Assembly: GCF_002514735.1 (NCBI RefSeq)
Contig: NZ_KZ300477.1
Coordinates: 1,879-65,878, forward strand
Direction of reading: 5' to 3'
Source: Sediminicola luteus
Lineage (GTDB): Bacteria > Bacteroidota > Bacteroidia > Flavobacteriales > Flavobacteriaceae
Length of the DNA stretch: 64,000 bases
Under the pieces are notes generated by a model. The model was not told the DNA's origin. It did no database searches and saw only the letters and a list, made by a program, of their open reading frames with translations. This document shows positions 63,368 to 64,000 of the stretch, one piece after another (positions within the stretch are counted from its first letter, which is position 1; each line of letters opens with the position of its first letter). The position numbers and the translations under genes were made by a program.

Positions 63368-64000
63368 TTATTTAGTTTTAGGTTGGGGTAAATACTCCAA
63401 AATCACCCTTTGGTTCGGATTCAAAAAGGTGTTGGCTACGTCTTTGATCTCTTCTCGGGTAATGGAACGATAGATTTCGATCTCTTTATTGATCAACGAA
63501 GTATCGCCATACAACATATAGTAACGGGCCAAAGAATTGGCTATACCCTCTACGTTTGAATTGGAGTTCACGAACCTACTTTCAAATTTGTTCTGCAATT
63601 TTTGATAGTCTTTTTCAGAAATCAATTCCTCGCGCAATTTGGTCACCTCTTCTTCCATTTCGTTGGTCAAGGTATCTAAGGAAGTCTCACCTACCGGAAG
63701 GGCAAATACGATATACATACCATAATCTTCCTGGCTAAAGTTAAAGGCGCCTACCTGCAAGGCTTGCTTTTGATCATCTACCATCTTTTTATAAAGCTTG
63801 GAGCTACGACCATCGGAAAGGTAAGTAGAAACCATATCCAACACATAAGCTTCCCTACTGGTAAAGCTAGGGGTACGATAAGCCGTTAAAATGGCCGGAA
63901 TCTGGATGTTGGCATCATAGGCCTTAGCCCTTTTCTCTTGGGTAATGGGGGCCTCGTCGGGGTAGTTCCTAAAAATATCCTTACCTCTTGGAATATCTCC
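63368..64000 (-). CDS. M16 peptidase, catalytic subunit candidate (N-terminus outside window)
   Basis: The C-terminal 210 residues of an M16 family peptidase; the open frame continues past the right edge. The visible part carries an M16 lobe: FTSREAYVLDMVSTYLSDGRSSKLYKKM, FALPVGETSLDTLTNEM, and the end NPNQRVILEYLPQPKTK. The HxxEH zinc site would lie beyond the window; the partner subunit downstream lacks it, so this gene most likely has it. Confidence 0.85.
   Translation of the reverse strand, partial: GDIPRGKDIFRNYPDEAPITQEKRAKAYDANIQIPAILTAYRTPSFTSREAYVLDMVSTYLSDGRSSKLYKKMVDDQKQALQVGAFNFSQEDYGMYIVFALPVGETSLDTLTNEMEEEVTKLREELISEKDYQKLQNKFESRFVNSNSNVEGIANSLARYYMLYGDTSLINKEIEIYRSITREEIKDVANTFLNPNQRVILEYLPQPKTK

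Overview
The window looks like chromosomal DNA of a marine-type member of the Flavobacteriaceae (Bacteroidota). The evidence is type IX secretion (T9SS) sorting domains, a TonB-dependent receptor with a carboxypeptidase-like N-terminal domain, Bacteroidota-type -7 boxes (TAnnTTTG) in place of sigma70 promoters, no clear Shine-Dalgarno sequences, and family-typical genes such as DUF4271 next to hemD and DUF4296 next to dihydroorotase. I saw no rRNA, tRNA, phage, insertion sequence or CRISPR array. Genes cover nearly everything.

Layout. (1) Positions 1-15060, minus strand, hold a surface/secreted protein island of three transcription units. The first is a giant protein running off the left edge, with near-identical 537-bp tandem repeats. 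The second is a pair of thrombospondin-type-3 (calcium-binding) repeat proteins. The third is a pair of smaller secreted proteins. A shared upstream motif (ACACTA, 6-9 bases, ATTAACTAAAA on the coding strand) precedes each unit. (2) 15638-19007: a penicillin-acylase-type lipoprotein and a DmpA-type peptidase. (3) 19372-22302: a redox and Fe-S block (ferredoxin, ferredoxin reductase, NFU, Mrp ATPase). (4) 22663-25571: an alkyltransferase-like protein, a LysE exporter, TrmB and a MurG-like glycosyltransferase. (5) 25487-34895: a PhoR/PhoB-like two-component system, divergent from a TonB-dependent receptor, a lipoprotein made of three 344-residue repeats, and two tiny proteins that are almost nothing but a signal peptide plus a T9SS sorting domain. 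The receptor promoter region carries TAAC repeats in 11-bp phase, as expected for a PhoB-type regulator.

(6) 34979-49557 is mostly housekeeping: tyrS, an epimerase, a polyprenol-phosphate mannosyltransferase/dihydroorotase/DUF4296 operon, an ArnT-like transferase, DUF4271, hemD, pckA, DUF423, saccharopine dehydrogenase and an Lrp regulator. (7) 49642-53787: a one-polypeptide HTH-membrane-serine hydrolase fusion with three 11-bp direct repeats upstream, then an overlapping three-gene operon of an Lgt-like membrane protein, a Tes/MJ0619-like radical SAM protein and a small membrane protein, a candidate lipid-modification module. (8) 53898-64000: a YugP-type metallopeptidase, a SemiSWEET, a PNPOx-like protein, leuS, TfoX-like and ClbS-like proteins, a retropepsin-PDZ protein and a pair of M16 peptidases, the last running off the right edge.

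The most interesting places are the two regulator/membrane modules in (7), the receptor locus in (5), and the co-regulated repeat-protein island in (1).
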